A stretch of 39,314 bases of DNA from Candidatus Omnitrophota bacterium (GTDB lineage Bacteria; Hinthialibacterota; Hinthialibacteria; Hinthialibacterales; Hinthialibacteraceae). Position numbers and translations under genes: made by a program. Under the pieces are notes generated by a model. The model saw only the letters and a list, made by a program, of their open reading frames with translations. It did not search any database and was not told where the DNA came from. Positions 8,854-17,013 of this stretch are shown one piece after another (the first letter of the stretch is position 1; the number at the start of each line of letters is the position of its first letter). The stretch lies in assembly GCA_016934335.1 (NCBI GenBank), contig JAFGTC010000298.1:1-39314 (forward strand), read 5' to 3'.

Positions 8854-9867
8854 ATGATGAATTCATGGAAAGAAACAATCCAATACGAAAGAAACCGGAT
8901 CATCTTTGAAGAAGAACTCGATTCGTTTTTGCCCGACGACATCCTCGATTTTCACGTTCATGTCTTTCCCGAAGACGTGATCCCCGCCGGCGAATCCTTC
9001 ACCTGCGCGGGGCATCCGATTGTCAGCTACGATCTGGATGAATTGCGCAGCGATCTTACTCAGATTTATCCGCAGCGGAGAAGTTTGGCCGTCTGTTTTG
9101 GATTTCCCAAAGTGGAATACGATCTACAGCGCAATAACGACTATCTGGCCGATCAATGCGACAGGCGGCAATTTTTCCCTCTGCGTCTCTTCGATCCTCA
9201 ATGCGACGCCATGGATTCCTTGTTGAACGATCTGGAATCCGGCCGTTTTCTGGGGATCAAACCGTATCCCGATTACGTCCGCAAACCGGATGTCAACCAG
9301 GTGGAAATTCACGAAATGCTGCCGGCGCGGGCGATGGAAATCGTGAACCAGTGCGGTTCAATCGTTATGCTGCACATTCCTCGTAAAGCGCGTTTGGCCG
9401 ATCCAACCAACCAGCGCCAGATTGTCGCTCTTTGCCGGAAATATCCCGACGCCAAAATCATCCTCGCTCACATCGGCCGCGCCTATTACCTCAAAAACAT
9501 CATCGGCTTCCTGGATGACTTGAAAAATCTACCCAATTTGTATTATGACCTGGCGATGGTGAATAACTGGGAAGTCATGGAGCATCTATTTCAAACAGTC
9601 TCTCCCGAAAAAATCGTATACGGAACCGATATTCCTCTCGCTTTGGGGCCGGGCAAATCGGTCGAGATCAACGATCAATACACTTATGTGACGCCCGTGC
9701 CCTGGGATTTATCCATTTCGGACGATCATGGCAAAATCCAATTCACATCATTCTTGTATGAAGAAATCCGAGCCGTCAAAAAAACCGTCGCCCGCCTTAG
9801 ACTGCCCGATCGTTTCGTGCAAGACTTGTTTTACGCGAATGGCATGAGGCTGCTGAACAATGCATGA
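8854..9867 (+). CDS. Amidohydrolase-2 family metal-dependent hydrolase
   Basis: A 337-residue TIM-barrel hydrolase. The metal-site pattern of the amidohydrolase superfamily is complete: His34 and His36 in DFHVHVF, Lys136 in LGIKPYP, His174 in MLHIPR, His206 in ILAHIGR and Asp259 in YGTDIPL. This fits the Amidohydro_2 branch, which includes lactonases, ACMSD-like decarboxylases and hydratases. No signal peptide is seen, so it is cytoplasmic. It starts 20 bases after the symporter stop. In a sugar operon a lactonase, deacylase or C-C lyase role is plausible, but the substrate cannot be read from the sequence. ATG 8854 is followed at once by ATG 8857; either could be used. Confidence 0.8.
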   Translation: MMNSWKETIQYERNRIIFEEELDSFLPDDILDFHVHVFPEDVIPAGESFTCAGHPIVSYDLDELRSDLTQIYPQRRSLAVCFGFPKVEYDLQRNNDYLADQCDRRQFFPLRLFDPQCDAMDSLLNDLESGRFLGIKPYPDYVRKPDVNQVEIHEMLPARAMEIVNQCGSIVMLHIPRKARLADPTNQRQIVALCRKYPDAKIILAHIGRAYYLKNIIGFLDDLKNLPNLYYDLAMVNNWEVMEHLFQTVSPEKIVYGTDIPLALGPGKSVEINDQYTYVTPVPWDLSISDDHGKIQFTSFLYEEIRAVKKTVARLRLPDRFVQDLFYANGMRLLNNA

Positions 9868-9970
9868 TTACAGTAGAATCGGCGGCGCTCGCTATTGAAA
9901 AACGAAGTTTGGCAGGGCTCAAAGCGAAGCGCAGCCCGCCATCGCAAACCGTGATCACGGAGCAACGAAT

Positions 9971-10864
9971 ATGAAACGACGTTTATTTGTTCAAGTCGGG
10001 GCGGCCTCGCTCGCGGCTTCTGTTGTGAATCAATCCAGACGATCGCATGCATTGTGTTATCCGCCGGAGTTATATGTCGGGGGCTTTCTTTTAGGCGTGC
10101 AGGCCTGGTGCTTTAAGGAATTTTCGTTTTTCGAAGCGATCGACAAAGTCAAGCAAACCCGATGCTGCGCCTACGAAGCCATGTCGGGCCAGCGTCTCGC
10201 TCCGGATGGAGATCAGACATTCGATCATCTCGCCGATCCGTCCGTATGGGCGAAGGCGCGCATGAAATTAGAGCGAACCGGCGTGCGGCTAGTCAGTTAC
10301 TATTATTTCAATCTGGGCAAGAATCATGATGAATCGCGGAAGGTGTTCGATTTTTGCAAAGTGATGGATATCCCCATGATCAACGCCGAACCCGAAAAAG
10401 AGGATATGGATCACCTGGAGGAGCTCGTCAAGGAATACGACATCCAACTATCGATCCACAATCACCCCAAAGACCTTATCAAGACGCCCGGCCACGATCA
10501 TTGGAATCCTGAATTCGTGCTCGGTCTGGTCAAGAATCGCGATACGCGCATCGGTTTTTGCGCCGATGTGGGACATTGGAACCGCTCCGCCATTGATCCG
10601 CTGGACGCCATGAAAATCGCAGATGGGCGCATTCTGAACTGCCATTTGAAGGATGTAGCCGCTCATGGTCCCTGGAACGATGCGACGCACAATGTCCCTT
10701 TAGGCCAAGGCGTAATCAATGTGAAAGCCGTTCTCGATGAACTGCGCCGCCAGCGATTCAACGGCCCCGCCATTTTGGAATACGAACACAATTATTTGAA
10801 AAATGTCCCGGAAATTGCGCAATGCGTCGATTATGTGCGGGAATATGGAAGGAAGCATCTCTGA
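9971..10864 (+). CDS. Tat-exported sugar phosphate isomerase/epimerase-like TIM-barrel protein
   Basis: A 297-residue protein of the xylose-isomerase-like TIM-barrel family (PF01261). The N-terminus KRRLFVQVGAASLAASVV is a twin-arginine type signal, so a folded, metal-loaded enzyme is probably exported. Likely metal ligands are Glu140 (NAEPE), Asp199 (ADVGH), His225 (NCHLKD) and Glu270 (LEYEH), with IHNHPK (about 164-169) lining the site. Relatives epimerise or isomerise sugars, dehydrate inososes, or act on 3-keto sugars. It is the last gene before the terminator at 10894. GGAG sits 9 bases before the ATG. The reaction is unknown. Export sets it apart from the cytoplasmic kinase and isomerase upstream and links it to the exported proteins at 11072-15360. 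Confidence 0.8.
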   Translation: MKRRLFVQVGAASLAASVVNQSRRSHALCYPPELYVGGFLLGVQAWCFKEFSFFEAIDKVKQTRCCAYEAMSGQRLAPDGDQTFDHLADPSVWAKARMKLERTGVRLVSYYYFNLGKNHDESRKVFDFCKVMDIPMINAEPEKEDMDHLEELVKEYDIQLSIHNHPKDLIKTPGHDHWNPEFVLGLVKNRDTRIGFCADVGHWNRSAIDPLDAMKIADGRILNCHLKDVAAHGPWNDATHNVPLGQGVINVKAVLDELRRQRFNGPAILEYEHNYLKNVPEIAQCVDYVREYGRKHL

Positions 10865-10893
10865 ACGCATCCCAGGCAGGAATGAGGAGACAT

Positions 10894-10936
10894 GAAAATC
10901 CCCTGAACCAATTTGGAATTCAGGGGATTTTTTTTG
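10894..10936 (+). terminator. Rho-independent terminator of the 2577-10864 operon
   Basis: AAAATCCCCTGAA (10895-10907) pairs with TTCAGGGGATTTT (10919 onward) around an 11-base loop and runs into eight T residues. It lies 30 bases after the TIM-barrel gene stop and closes the operon. Confidence 0.9.
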
Positions 10937-11006
10937 ATGCTTATTGAGTAGGTTTGATCGTTTGGTTTGAGCGCTATCCTTAGTTTGCGATGGTGGGCTA
11001 CGCTGC

Positions 11007-11069
11007 GCTTTTAGCCCATCCTACCGGGCTTTTAGCCCACCCTACCGGGCTTTGGGATCATCCTGTTGG
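11007..11069. repeat. Three tandem 21-bp repeat units
   Basis: Units at 11007-11027 and 11028-11048 differ by one base (GCTTTTAGCCCAYCCTACCGG). A third, more diverged unit at 11049-11069 ends just before the stop codon of the DUF1080 gene. Upstream, TGGGCTA at 10994-11000 pairs with TAGCCCA of unit 1, so a hairpin can form. The block looks like a dispersed intergenic element and may also help terminate the converging transcripts. Confidence 0.8.
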
Positions 11070-11071
11070 GA

Positions 11072-12223
11072 TTAAAACTCGATGATTTGGATGTCTTTCC
11101 ACCAGGTTTCCATTTCGTGGCCTGCGTGAATTTGAAAAGCGAAAATGCCGGCCTTGGTGCGGGTGGGATCGTTGAACTCGACGGTTTTGATGCCATTGAT
11201 GAAGAGTTCGACCATAGGGCCGATGGCTGTAATTTCGTACGTGTTCCAGCCGTTCCAATCGATGATTTTTTGCGTATCGAAGTCCGGCTTGACCAGCGAA
11301 TTTCTGCCGGTGCTTTGATCGTAGAGATGCCCGTTGATCCAGTCGCTGTTGGAATCGATGTCGGCTTGGAATCCGTGCACCATTTTTTCGCTTTCGACGG
11401 CCCAACTGCGGAACTGGATGCCGGAATTACCCTTGGGAACCTTGAATTGCAGCGACAGATGAAAATCTTTGTATTCTTTTTCGGAAAGCAGCCATCCGTA
11501 TTTGAGAGTCGTGTATTTTCCATAGATGGCCTTATCTTTGACCGACCAAGCGGCATCGCCGAAAGGCTTCCAGCCGTCCAGATTTTTGCCGTTGAAGAGC
11601 GGCGTCCAATCCTGTTTTTCAGGAATTTTGAGGATGCGGATGTCGGTCCATTCCATGGCGGCGCCGGGTTTGGGATCCATTTGAAGGGCGATGAGGCCGT
11701 CTTTCGCACCTTGTTTATCGCGATAGTCGATCATGACGTCGCCGTTGACGCGGGTGATGAGATGGTCGCCGATGATCGAGATCTCATATGTGTTCCATTC
11801 GCCTTCTTTGAAATTGTCTTCTGCGGCGATCTCGGCTTCTTGAAGCAGGCCTCGGCCATGCTCTTCAATTAACGAGCCGGTGGCGAAGGGGCGGCCCGGG
11901 TCGAGATTGCATTGATAGCCGACCATTTTGTCGCCGTCCAGACGGCTGCGAACTTGAATGCCGCTGTTGCCGCCGGTCCATTTGAAGCGCGCGCGCAAGA
12001 TGAAATCGGAATACGTTCCATCCGCAACCAGCCAGCCCATCTGGTCGCCGGTTCCCTCGACTTGAATGACGCCCTCTTCGACTTTCCATTCCGGGCTGCC
12101 AAGGACTTTCCAGCCGTCCAGGTTTTCGCCGTTGAATAAAAATTCCCAATTGCCGGCGAAGGAGGCGTTGGCCAATGCCGCACAGGCAAGAAACGCCAAA
12201 CATACAATGATTTTTCTTCTCAT
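11072..12223 (-). CDS. Exported protein with two DUF1080 (3-keto-disaccharide hydrolase) domains
   Basis: 383 residues with a signal peptide (MRRKIIVCLAFLACAALANASFA, cut near residue 23). Two concanavalin-like DUF1080/PF06439 domains follow, about 25-203 and 207-383. Each opens with LFNGxNLDGWK and carries F..GNSGIQ(V/F)RS, then W(N)TYEI and a final W.DI(R/Q)I strand. The halves are clearly homologous, so the protein arose by internal duplication. DUF1080 is annotated as 3-keto-disaccharide hydrolase because members cleave C3-oxidised glycosides; others may only bind carbohydrate. It lies with an exported Gfo-type oxidoreductase (14203) and an exported TIM-barrel protein (9971), types found together in 3-ketoglycoside pathways. 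AGGAG precedes the ATG. Confidence 0.88.
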   Translation of the reverse strand: MRRKIIVCLAFLACAALANASFAGNWEFLFNGENLDGWKVLGSPEWKVEEGVIQVEGTGDQMGWLVADGTYSDFILRARFKWTGGNSGIQVRSRLDGDKMVGYQCNLDPGRPFATGSLIEEHGRGLLQEAEIAAEDNFKEGEWNTYEISIIGDHLITRVNGDVMIDYRDKQGAKDGLIALQMDPKPGAAMEWTDIRILKIPEKQDWTPLFNGKNLDGWKPFGDAAWSVKDKAIYGKYTTLKYGWLLSEKEYKDFHLSLQFKVPKGNSGIQFRSWAVESEKMVHGFQADIDSNSDWINGHLYDQSTGRNSLVKPDFDTQKIIDWNGWNTYEITAIGPMVELFINGIKTVEFNDPTRTKAGIFAFQIHAGHEMETWWKDIQIIEF

Positions 12224-12284
12224 GGTTTTTCTCCTGAGTAGATAGATTGAGTATATAACGATACACCATAATGCCCTATTCAGG

Positions 12285-13928
12285 CTACTCCTGCGGGGGA
12301 TGGATGGTTATCAGACGATCCAGCGCAGGCTGTAAAATCGTTTGCGGATCGCAATGCCGCCAGAAAACGGTCAGGCTGTCGATCCGATCGATCTCGCCGA
12401 AGCCGAAATGCAGAATGGATGAATTTTGCGATAAATAGCCCGATCCCGCGTCGACTTGCCGAATCCAGTTTTTGTCCTTGCATTTCGCCGCAACCCGAAT
12501 GTTGCAGGTTTGCGCTGATGTTCCTTCGAGTTTCACTTGCAGCCAATGACCGCGCGGAGATTGGTTCTCTAAGAGAAGCGGCGTTGAATCCATGCAGTTC
12601 ACGACGACGTCCATATCGCCGTCGTTGTCGAAGTCGATCAGAGCCGATCCGCGCCCCGATTTTTTGAAGATTTCGGGCGGCAGGGCTGTTTGAGAGACGT
12701 CCTGGAAGCGCCGGCCGGCGTTCTGGTAGATCGAGGCCCCCTGCGGGTAGGTCATGTTTTTGTCCAACGCTTCCACTTGGGGGTATACGTGGCCGTTTAC
12801 GGTGTAAAGATCGAGGAAGCCGTCGGCGTTGAAATCGCAGAATCCGCTGCCCCACGTGACTTTTTTCAGCGTGGCCGAGAAAAGCCCCGCTTGGGCGGTG
12901 ACATCGAAAAATGTATCGTCTCCCTCGTTGCGGTAGAGCACGTCCGATTCAAAGTCATAGGAAGTGATGTAGAGATCGAAGAAGCCGTCATTGTTGTAAT
13001 CGCCGGCGCTGATCCCCATGCTGGCCCCGCCGCGTCCGCTGTCTGAGAAGCCCCCGCCGGAGAGGAAACTCAGATCTTCGAAGACGCCGCCGCCGCGGTT
13101 TTTAAGAATATGGTTGTAGGTGGAGTCATTGGTGACGTAGAGGTCGGGATCGCCGTCGTTTTCCAGATCGAAAAAGACCGATCCCATGGCGCGCCCGCGC
13201 GAGACGTTAATTTGCGCGAGGTAGGACGAATCTTTGAAGACGCCGTTTCCATCGTTCAAGTACAGCCAATCGCGCTGTGCGTCGAATTGCATGGGGCCCA
13301 TAAAGACGTATTGGCCGTAAAAGTTGGCTTGGAAATGTCCATGTCGGGAGGGATCGAAGTCAATGTAGTTGCCGACAAACAGATCGAGATCGCCGTCTCC
13401 GTCGACGTCGGTGAAACTGGACGACGCCGCGTATCGATTTTCCTGCAGGCCGCGTTCGTCGGTTTGATCGGTGAACGTCCCGTCGCCATTGTTATGGAAG
13501 AGGACGTTGGGGCCGTAATTCCCCACAAAAAGATCCAGCCATCCATCGTTGTCGATGTCGCCGAATAAAGCGCACATGCCGAATCCCAGGTCGCCTGCGC
13601 CGGCGGTTTGAGTGACATCGGTGAAGACGCCGCCGTCGTTGCGGAAAAGGGCGTTTCGAAAGTTCGGATCGGGCTGATCGAATTGAGGGCGTCCGTTGAC
13701 AAAGTATAAATCGTCGTCGCCGTCATTGTCGTAATCGCCTACGGCGACGCCCGAGCCCATGGCGTCGATGATCCAGCGTTTGTGAGAATTACCCAGCCGG
13801 TGATGGAACGCATGCAGCCCGGCTTCGCGGCTTCGATCGATGAAGCGAATCGTAGGGATTTGCTCCGGATCATCAGAAAAGACGGCGCCGACTGTGAAGA
13901 AATAAAGAAGAAGAAAGAGACGATTCAT
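12285..13928 (-). CDS. Exported FG-GAP/VCBS repeat protein with C-terminal ASPIC/UnbV domain (CRTAC1-like)
   Basis: 547 residues. A signal peptide (MNRLFLLLYFFTVGAVFS) is followed by a beta-propeller of at least seven repeats, each with a calcium-binding loop of the form DxDxDGxxDLxxxN (DYDNDGDDD, DIDNDGWLD, DVDGDGDLD, DLENDGDPD, DYNNDGFFD, DFNADGFLD, DFDNDGDMD). The last roughly 100 residues form an ASPIC/UnbV domain ending in DSLTVFWR....QTILQPALDRLITI. Such proteins are secreted, Ca2+-stabilised and common in Planctomycetes and relatives; their function is mostly unknown, with adhesion or carbohydrate binding suggested. It lies 61 bases upstream of the DUF1080 gene on the same strand, so the two may be co-transcribed. 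I see no strong ribosome-binding site before its ATG. Confidence 0.9.
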   Translation of the reverse strand: MNRLFLLLYFFTVGAVFSDDPEQIPTIRFIDRSREAGLHAFHHRLGNSHKRWIIDAMGSGVAVGDYDNDGDDDLYFVNGRPQFDQPDPNFRNALFRNDGGVFTDVTQTAGAGDLGFGMCALFGDIDNDGWLDLFVGNYGPNVLFHNNGDGTFTDQTDERGLQENRYAASSSFTDVDGDGDLDLFVGNYIDFDPSRHGHFQANFYGQYVFMGPMQFDAQRDWLYLNDGNGVFKDSSYLAQINVSRGRAMGSVFFDLENDGDPDLYVTNDSTYNHILKNRGGGVFEDLSFLSGGGFSDSGRGGASMGISAGDYNNDGFFDLYITSYDFESDVLYRNEGDDTFFDVTAQAGLFSATLKKVTWGSGFCDFNADGFLDLYTVNGHVYPQVEALDKNMTYPQGASIYQNAGRRFQDVSQTALPPEIFKKSGRGSALIDFDNDGDMDVVVNCMDSTPLLLENQSPRGHWLQVKLEGTSAQTCNIRVAAKCKDKNWIRQVDAGSGYLSQNSSILHFGFGEIDRIDSLTVFWRHCDPQTILQPALDRLITIHPPQE

Positions 13929-13981
13929 AGAGAAGATGCTGTCGATGGACGGCGGTGAACTGATTCCGGCGGTTTTGGCTG

Positions 13982-14037
13982 CGCTTGTTCTCTAAGATGG
14001 CGTTTATTATGAAGATGACGCTTGCTCTTTAAGATGG
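13982..14037. repeat. 19-bp direct repeat, two copies 37 bp apart
   Basis: CGCTTGTTCTCTAAGATGG (13982-14000) recurs as CGCTTGCTCTTTAAGATGG (14019-14037) with two mismatches. It lies between the oxidoreductase and the ASPIC/UnbV gene. It could be an operator pair or decayed repeat; no function is evident. Confidence 0.6.
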
Positions 14038-14146
14038 TTTGTGAGATGAATTGGCGGGCTGCGCATCGCTTTGATTTCATCCTATTTACAATCCACCCTA
14101 TAAATAACTTATAACCATCCAACCTATCATCTGAGGATTGGATGAA

Positions 14147-14173
14147 GGGCGCGCCGTCCCATTCGGCGCGCCC
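14147..14173. terminator. Perfect GC-rich hairpin downstream of the exported oxidoreductase gene
   Basis: GGGCGCGCCG (14147-14156) pairs perfectly with CGGCGCGCCC (14164-14173) around a 7-base loop. It lies 30 bases past the stop of the minus-strand gene at 14203. No T tract follows, so it is a probable transcript end or RNA-stabilising stem rather than a textbook intrinsic terminator. Confidence 0.55.
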
Positions 14174-14202
14174 GTGCGCTATCAACTTGCGCTATCAATT
14201 TA

Positions 14203-15360
14203 TCAGGTTGTGGAGCCGATATCTTCCCACTTGATTATGCCGGGGCCGTAGCTGTTTTGATCTCGGCGGAACATGGCTTTTTCGGCCATCAAGGTCATCA
14301 GAGTGGCGATGCGGGCGGTTTCGGCGTTGCTGGTGGGCGTCTTGCCGGAGCGCAGGCATTCCACAAATTCGATCAATTCGCCGCGCACCGAATCGTCGCC
14401 CCAACTGGGCGCTTTATCGGAAACCGGTTTGGGCTCCTGGCCGCGAACGTAAATAACGCCTTGGAGGAGATTGACGCCGCCGTTTTTGCCGACGACCCAG
14501 GATTTTTCTCCCGTGAAAGCGTCGGGAACGCCGTGCAGATGGGTGTAGGATAGAATCGCGCCCGTGGGGAAGTGCCAAGCCACCGAGCTCATATTTTCCG
14601 CTTGATGGCGGTAGGGATTTTTGTAATCGACCGTAATGGCTCCAATGGCGACGCAGTGAGTCGGAGCGATGTTGCCCATGACCCAGCTCATCAGGTCCAT
14701 GTGGTGGCAGGCTTGTTCGTTCAATTTTCCGCCGGAGATGTCGACGTTGCCCACCCAGCCGCCGACGTGGCCGGTGCCGCCCCAATGCCATTGACCCTGC
14801 ATAAAGGCTACATCGCCGATCTGGCCGTCATGAATGGCTTGGACGCCCGCGCGATAGCCGATGTCCGACCGGCGCTGAAACGCGACTTGGTAGATGCCCT
14901 TGGCTTTACGGGCCGCCCGGGTGACGGCGTCGACGTTATCAATATTGGCGTCTACGCATTTTTCACTCAGGCAGTTCAAGCCCGCTTCGAGCACGGGAAC
15001 CACGACTTTGGCGTGATTGCCGACTTCGGTGGCGACCACTACGCCGTCCAATTCTTCCTTCTCGATCATTTTGCGGAAATCGACGTAGGTGTTGATGCTG
15101 CGATTTTCTTCTTCTTTGACATATTCCGCGACGCGGTTGGCTTTTTCCAAAATCAAATCGCAGGCGGCCACAATCTCGATTTCGTCGACGGTCAAGGCGC
15201 GCCTGGAGAGATAAGAACCCCGGCCGCCGCAGCCGATCCAGGCTAATCGCGCCCGATCATTGGCGCCCAGCACTCGCTTGGATCCGCTGACAGCCAGGAC
15301 GGACGCTCCCGCGGCTGTGGTTTGAATAAAACTGCGGCGTGTTACATTGTTTTTGGCCAT
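14203..15360 (-). CDS. Tat-exported Gfo/Idh/MocA-family oxidoreductase
   Basis: 385 residues. The start MAKNNVTRRSFIQTTAAGASVLAVSG is a twin-arginine signal (RRSFIQ), which fixes the start at 15360; AAGGGATG lies just upstream. An in-frame ATG at 15462 would bury the signal and is rejected. A Rossmann NAD(P) motif follows (WIGCGGRGSYLSRRAL), and the C-terminal half is the usual Gfo/Idh/MocA beta-sheet domain. The catalytic-lysine motif, normally EKP, reads SEKCVD, so the Lys is kept but the Pro is replaced. The usual T(P/N)xxxH segment reads ATEVGNHA. Exported members bind their cofactor tightly and oxidise or rearrange sugars and glycosides. The neighbouring DUF1080 and TIM-barrel proteins suggest work on ketoglycosides. 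Substrate unknown. Confidence 0.9.
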   Translation of the reverse strand: MAKNNVTRRSFIQTTAAGASVLAVSGSKRVLGANDRARLAWIGCGGRGSYLSRRALTVDEIEIVAACDLILEKANRVAEYVKEEENRSINTYVDFRKMIEKEELDGVVVATEVGNHAKVVVPVLEAGLNCLSEKCVDANIDNVDAVTRAARKAKGIYQVAFQRRSDIGYRAGVQAIHDGQIGDVAFMQGQWHWGGTGHVGGWVGNVDISGGKLNEQACHHMDLMSWVMGNIAPTHCVAIGAITVDYKNPYRHQAENMSSVAWHFPTGAILSYTHLHGVPDAFTGEKSWVVGKNGGVNLLQGVIYVRGQEPKPVSDKAPSWGDDSVRGELIEFVECLRSGKTPTSNAETARIATLMTLMAEKAMFRRDQNSYGPGIIKWEDIGSTT

Positions 15361-15642
15361 TTTCAAACATCCCTTCTTTCTTAGTGAATGAATGATTCGA
15401 CTGGGAAATGGCATTCCGCATGCGGTAGGATCTAAAACATACGTCTCAACGGACCAAGCCAATCGAATTATAGGAAGAATACCTCAATTTATTTTTTGTC
15501 TTCAGTGATCTGGAAATGTTCTGCAATTTTTATTTCAACGATTTCAGGCGACTTTGTCAAGGAAATGAACGCCGGATCCGGAATGATTCGAGCAAATTAT
15601 TGCACGGCCGATCGAGAACGATACAACAGGATTCATATACAA

Positions 15643-15673
15643 TAAAAGCCTGGCGGTCGAATCCAGGCTTTTA
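15643..15673 (-). terminator. Intrinsic terminator after leuB
   Basis: TAAAAGCCTGG (15643-15653) and CCAGGCTTTTA (15663-15673) form an 11-bp perfect stem. On the minus strand it begins 25 bases after the leuB stop and continues into CTTTTATTGT. The A/T flanks are symmetric, so it could also work in the plus direction. Confidence 0.8.
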
Positions 15674-15698
15674 TCTTTTATGATTTACAGGAGGCGTC

Positions 15699-16784
15699 TT
15701 ACATATCTTGAACCCGCTGCGCGATGGCGTCACCGATTTTGGACGTGGAATATCCGGCTTTTTTGATGTCGCTGACGCTGAGGCCGGGCAGTTCGCCGCT
15801 GCCGAGAAAATCGGATACGGCTTGATCCAGCATTTTAGCGGCTTTGGCTTCGCCTAGATGTTCGAGCATCATCTGGCCCGCCGAAATGCAGGCGATGGGA
15901 TTGATGACGTTCTGGCCGGTGTATTTGGGGGCCGAGCCGCCGATCGGTTCAAACATGGAAGTTCCGCCTTCGTCAGGATTGATGTTGCCGCCGGCCGCCA
16001 CGCCCATGCCGCCTTGAATCATGGCGCCCAAGTCGGTGATGATGTCGCCGAACATATTGGCGGTGACGATCACGTCGTACCATTCGGGATTTTTGACAAA
16101 CCACATGGTGCAGGCGTCAACGTGGTTGTAATCGCGCTTGATGTCGGGATAATCTTTTTCGCCCATTTCGTGGAAGGCGCGCTCCCATAAGCCGAAGACA
16201 TAGGTCAATACGTTGGTTTTTCCGACAAGGGTAAGTTCTTTGTTCTTATTGCGCTTCCGGGTGTATTCAAATGCATATTTGAGGCATCGATCAACCTCAA
16301 ATCGGGTATACACCATTTCTTGTATGGCGATTTCGTTGGGCGTGCCGACTTTGATGTTGCCGCCGCCGCCCGTATAGATGCCGGCGCTGTTTTCGCGAAC
16401 GACGACAAAATCAATATGCTCCGGCTCTTTATCTTTGACGGGCGTCCAAACGCCGGGATAGAGCTTCACGGGGCGCAGGTTGATGTACTGATCCAGTTCG
16501 AAGCGAAGGCGCAGGAGAATGCCTTTTTCAAGGATGCCGGGTTTGACTTTATCGTGCCCGATCGCGCCTAGATAAATGGCGTCGAATTTCTTGAGCTCTT
16601 CCGAAGCGCTGTCAGGAAGAACCTCGCCTGTACGCAGATAACGGTCGCCGCCGAAATCGTAATCTTGGTATTCACATTTGAATCCCGCTTTTTGTTCCAG
16701 GACCTTCAATACTTTGACGCCCTCTCGGATCACTTCCGGCCCGGTTCCGTCACCGCCCATAACGGCAATTTTATACGTGTTCAT
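15699..16784 (-). CDS. leuB: 3-isopropylmalate dehydrogenase
   Basis: 361 residues, the normal length for the isocitrate/isopropylmalate dehydrogenase family. It shows the N-terminal nucleotide-site loop GGDGTGPEV, the substrate arginines in [28 protein letters not shown], the Mg2+-binding aspartates in [15 protein letters not shown] and the GSAP...G adenine loop. The expected reaction is NAD-dependent oxidative decarboxylation of 3-isopropylmalate in leucine synthesis. Tartrate or other beta-decarboxylating dehydrogenases of the same family remain possible. I start at 16784 because GGAGG lies 6 bases upstream; the ATG at 16796 would place that site inside the gene. No other leucine genes adjoin. 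It has its own promoter candidate and terminator, so it is probably monocistronic. Confidence 0.85.
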   Translation of the reverse strand: MNTYKIAVMGGDGTGPEVIREGVKVLKVLEQKAGFKCEYQDYDFGGDRYLRTGEVLPDSASEELKKFDAIYLGAIGHDKVKPGILEKGILLRLRFELDQYINLRPVKLYPGVWTPVKDKEPEHIDFVVVRENSAGIYTGGGGNIKVGTPNEIAIQEMVYTRFEVDRCLKYAFEYTRKRNKNKELTLVGKTNVLTYVFGLWERAFHEMGEKDYPDIKRDYNHVDACTMWFVKNPEWYDVIVTANMFGDIITDLGAMIQGGMGVAAGGNINPDEGGTSMFEPIGGSAPKYTGQNVINPIACISAGQMMLEHLGEAKAAKMLDQAVSDFLGSGELPGLSVSDIKKAGYSTSKIGDAIAQRVQDM

Positions 16785-16823
16785 TAACGCCTCCATAAAT
16801 TTTTACAGATAAAATTGATCGGA

Positions 16824-16852
16824 ATTATAAATGATAATAGCAGAGGCGTCAT
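16824..16852 (-). promoter_or_regulatory. Sigma-70-like promoter for leuB
   Basis: On the minus strand ATGACG (16852-16847) and a perfect TATAAT (16829-16824) are 17 bases apart, about 40 bases before the leuB start. The -35 matches consensus at 4 of 6 positions. Confidence 0.5.
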
Positions 16853-17013
16853 TCTCGAAGTGACGCAAACCAGGATTTTTACGCCTCTCGCCCATCTTGG
16901 TACGATCATGAACGGCGGCTTCCGGGATAAGAAAACAGGCGGCTGTTCTCAATCCGAGTCGCTGTTTGTATAATGGTGAAATCCACCGATCTTGGAATGA
17001 CGGAGCACGTTTC

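Noticed and set aside
11066..11872. 268-residue plus-strand frame opposite the DUF1080 gene
   Set aside because: It mirrors the DUF1080 coding strand, which has a signal peptide, ribosome-binding site and clear domains.
13982..14037. CRISPR-like repeat
   Set aside because: Only two copies with mismatches, an 18-base spacer and no cas genes.
14147..14173. Possible replication or recombination site, because the stem contains two GGCGCGCC octamers
   Set aside because: A single hairpin at a gene end is better explained as a transcript-end stem; no recombinase or replication gene is near.
15361..15462. Upstream ATG start for the exported oxidoreductase
   Set aside because: It would place 34 unrelated residues before the twin-arginine signal; the start at 15360 has a good AAGGGATG site.
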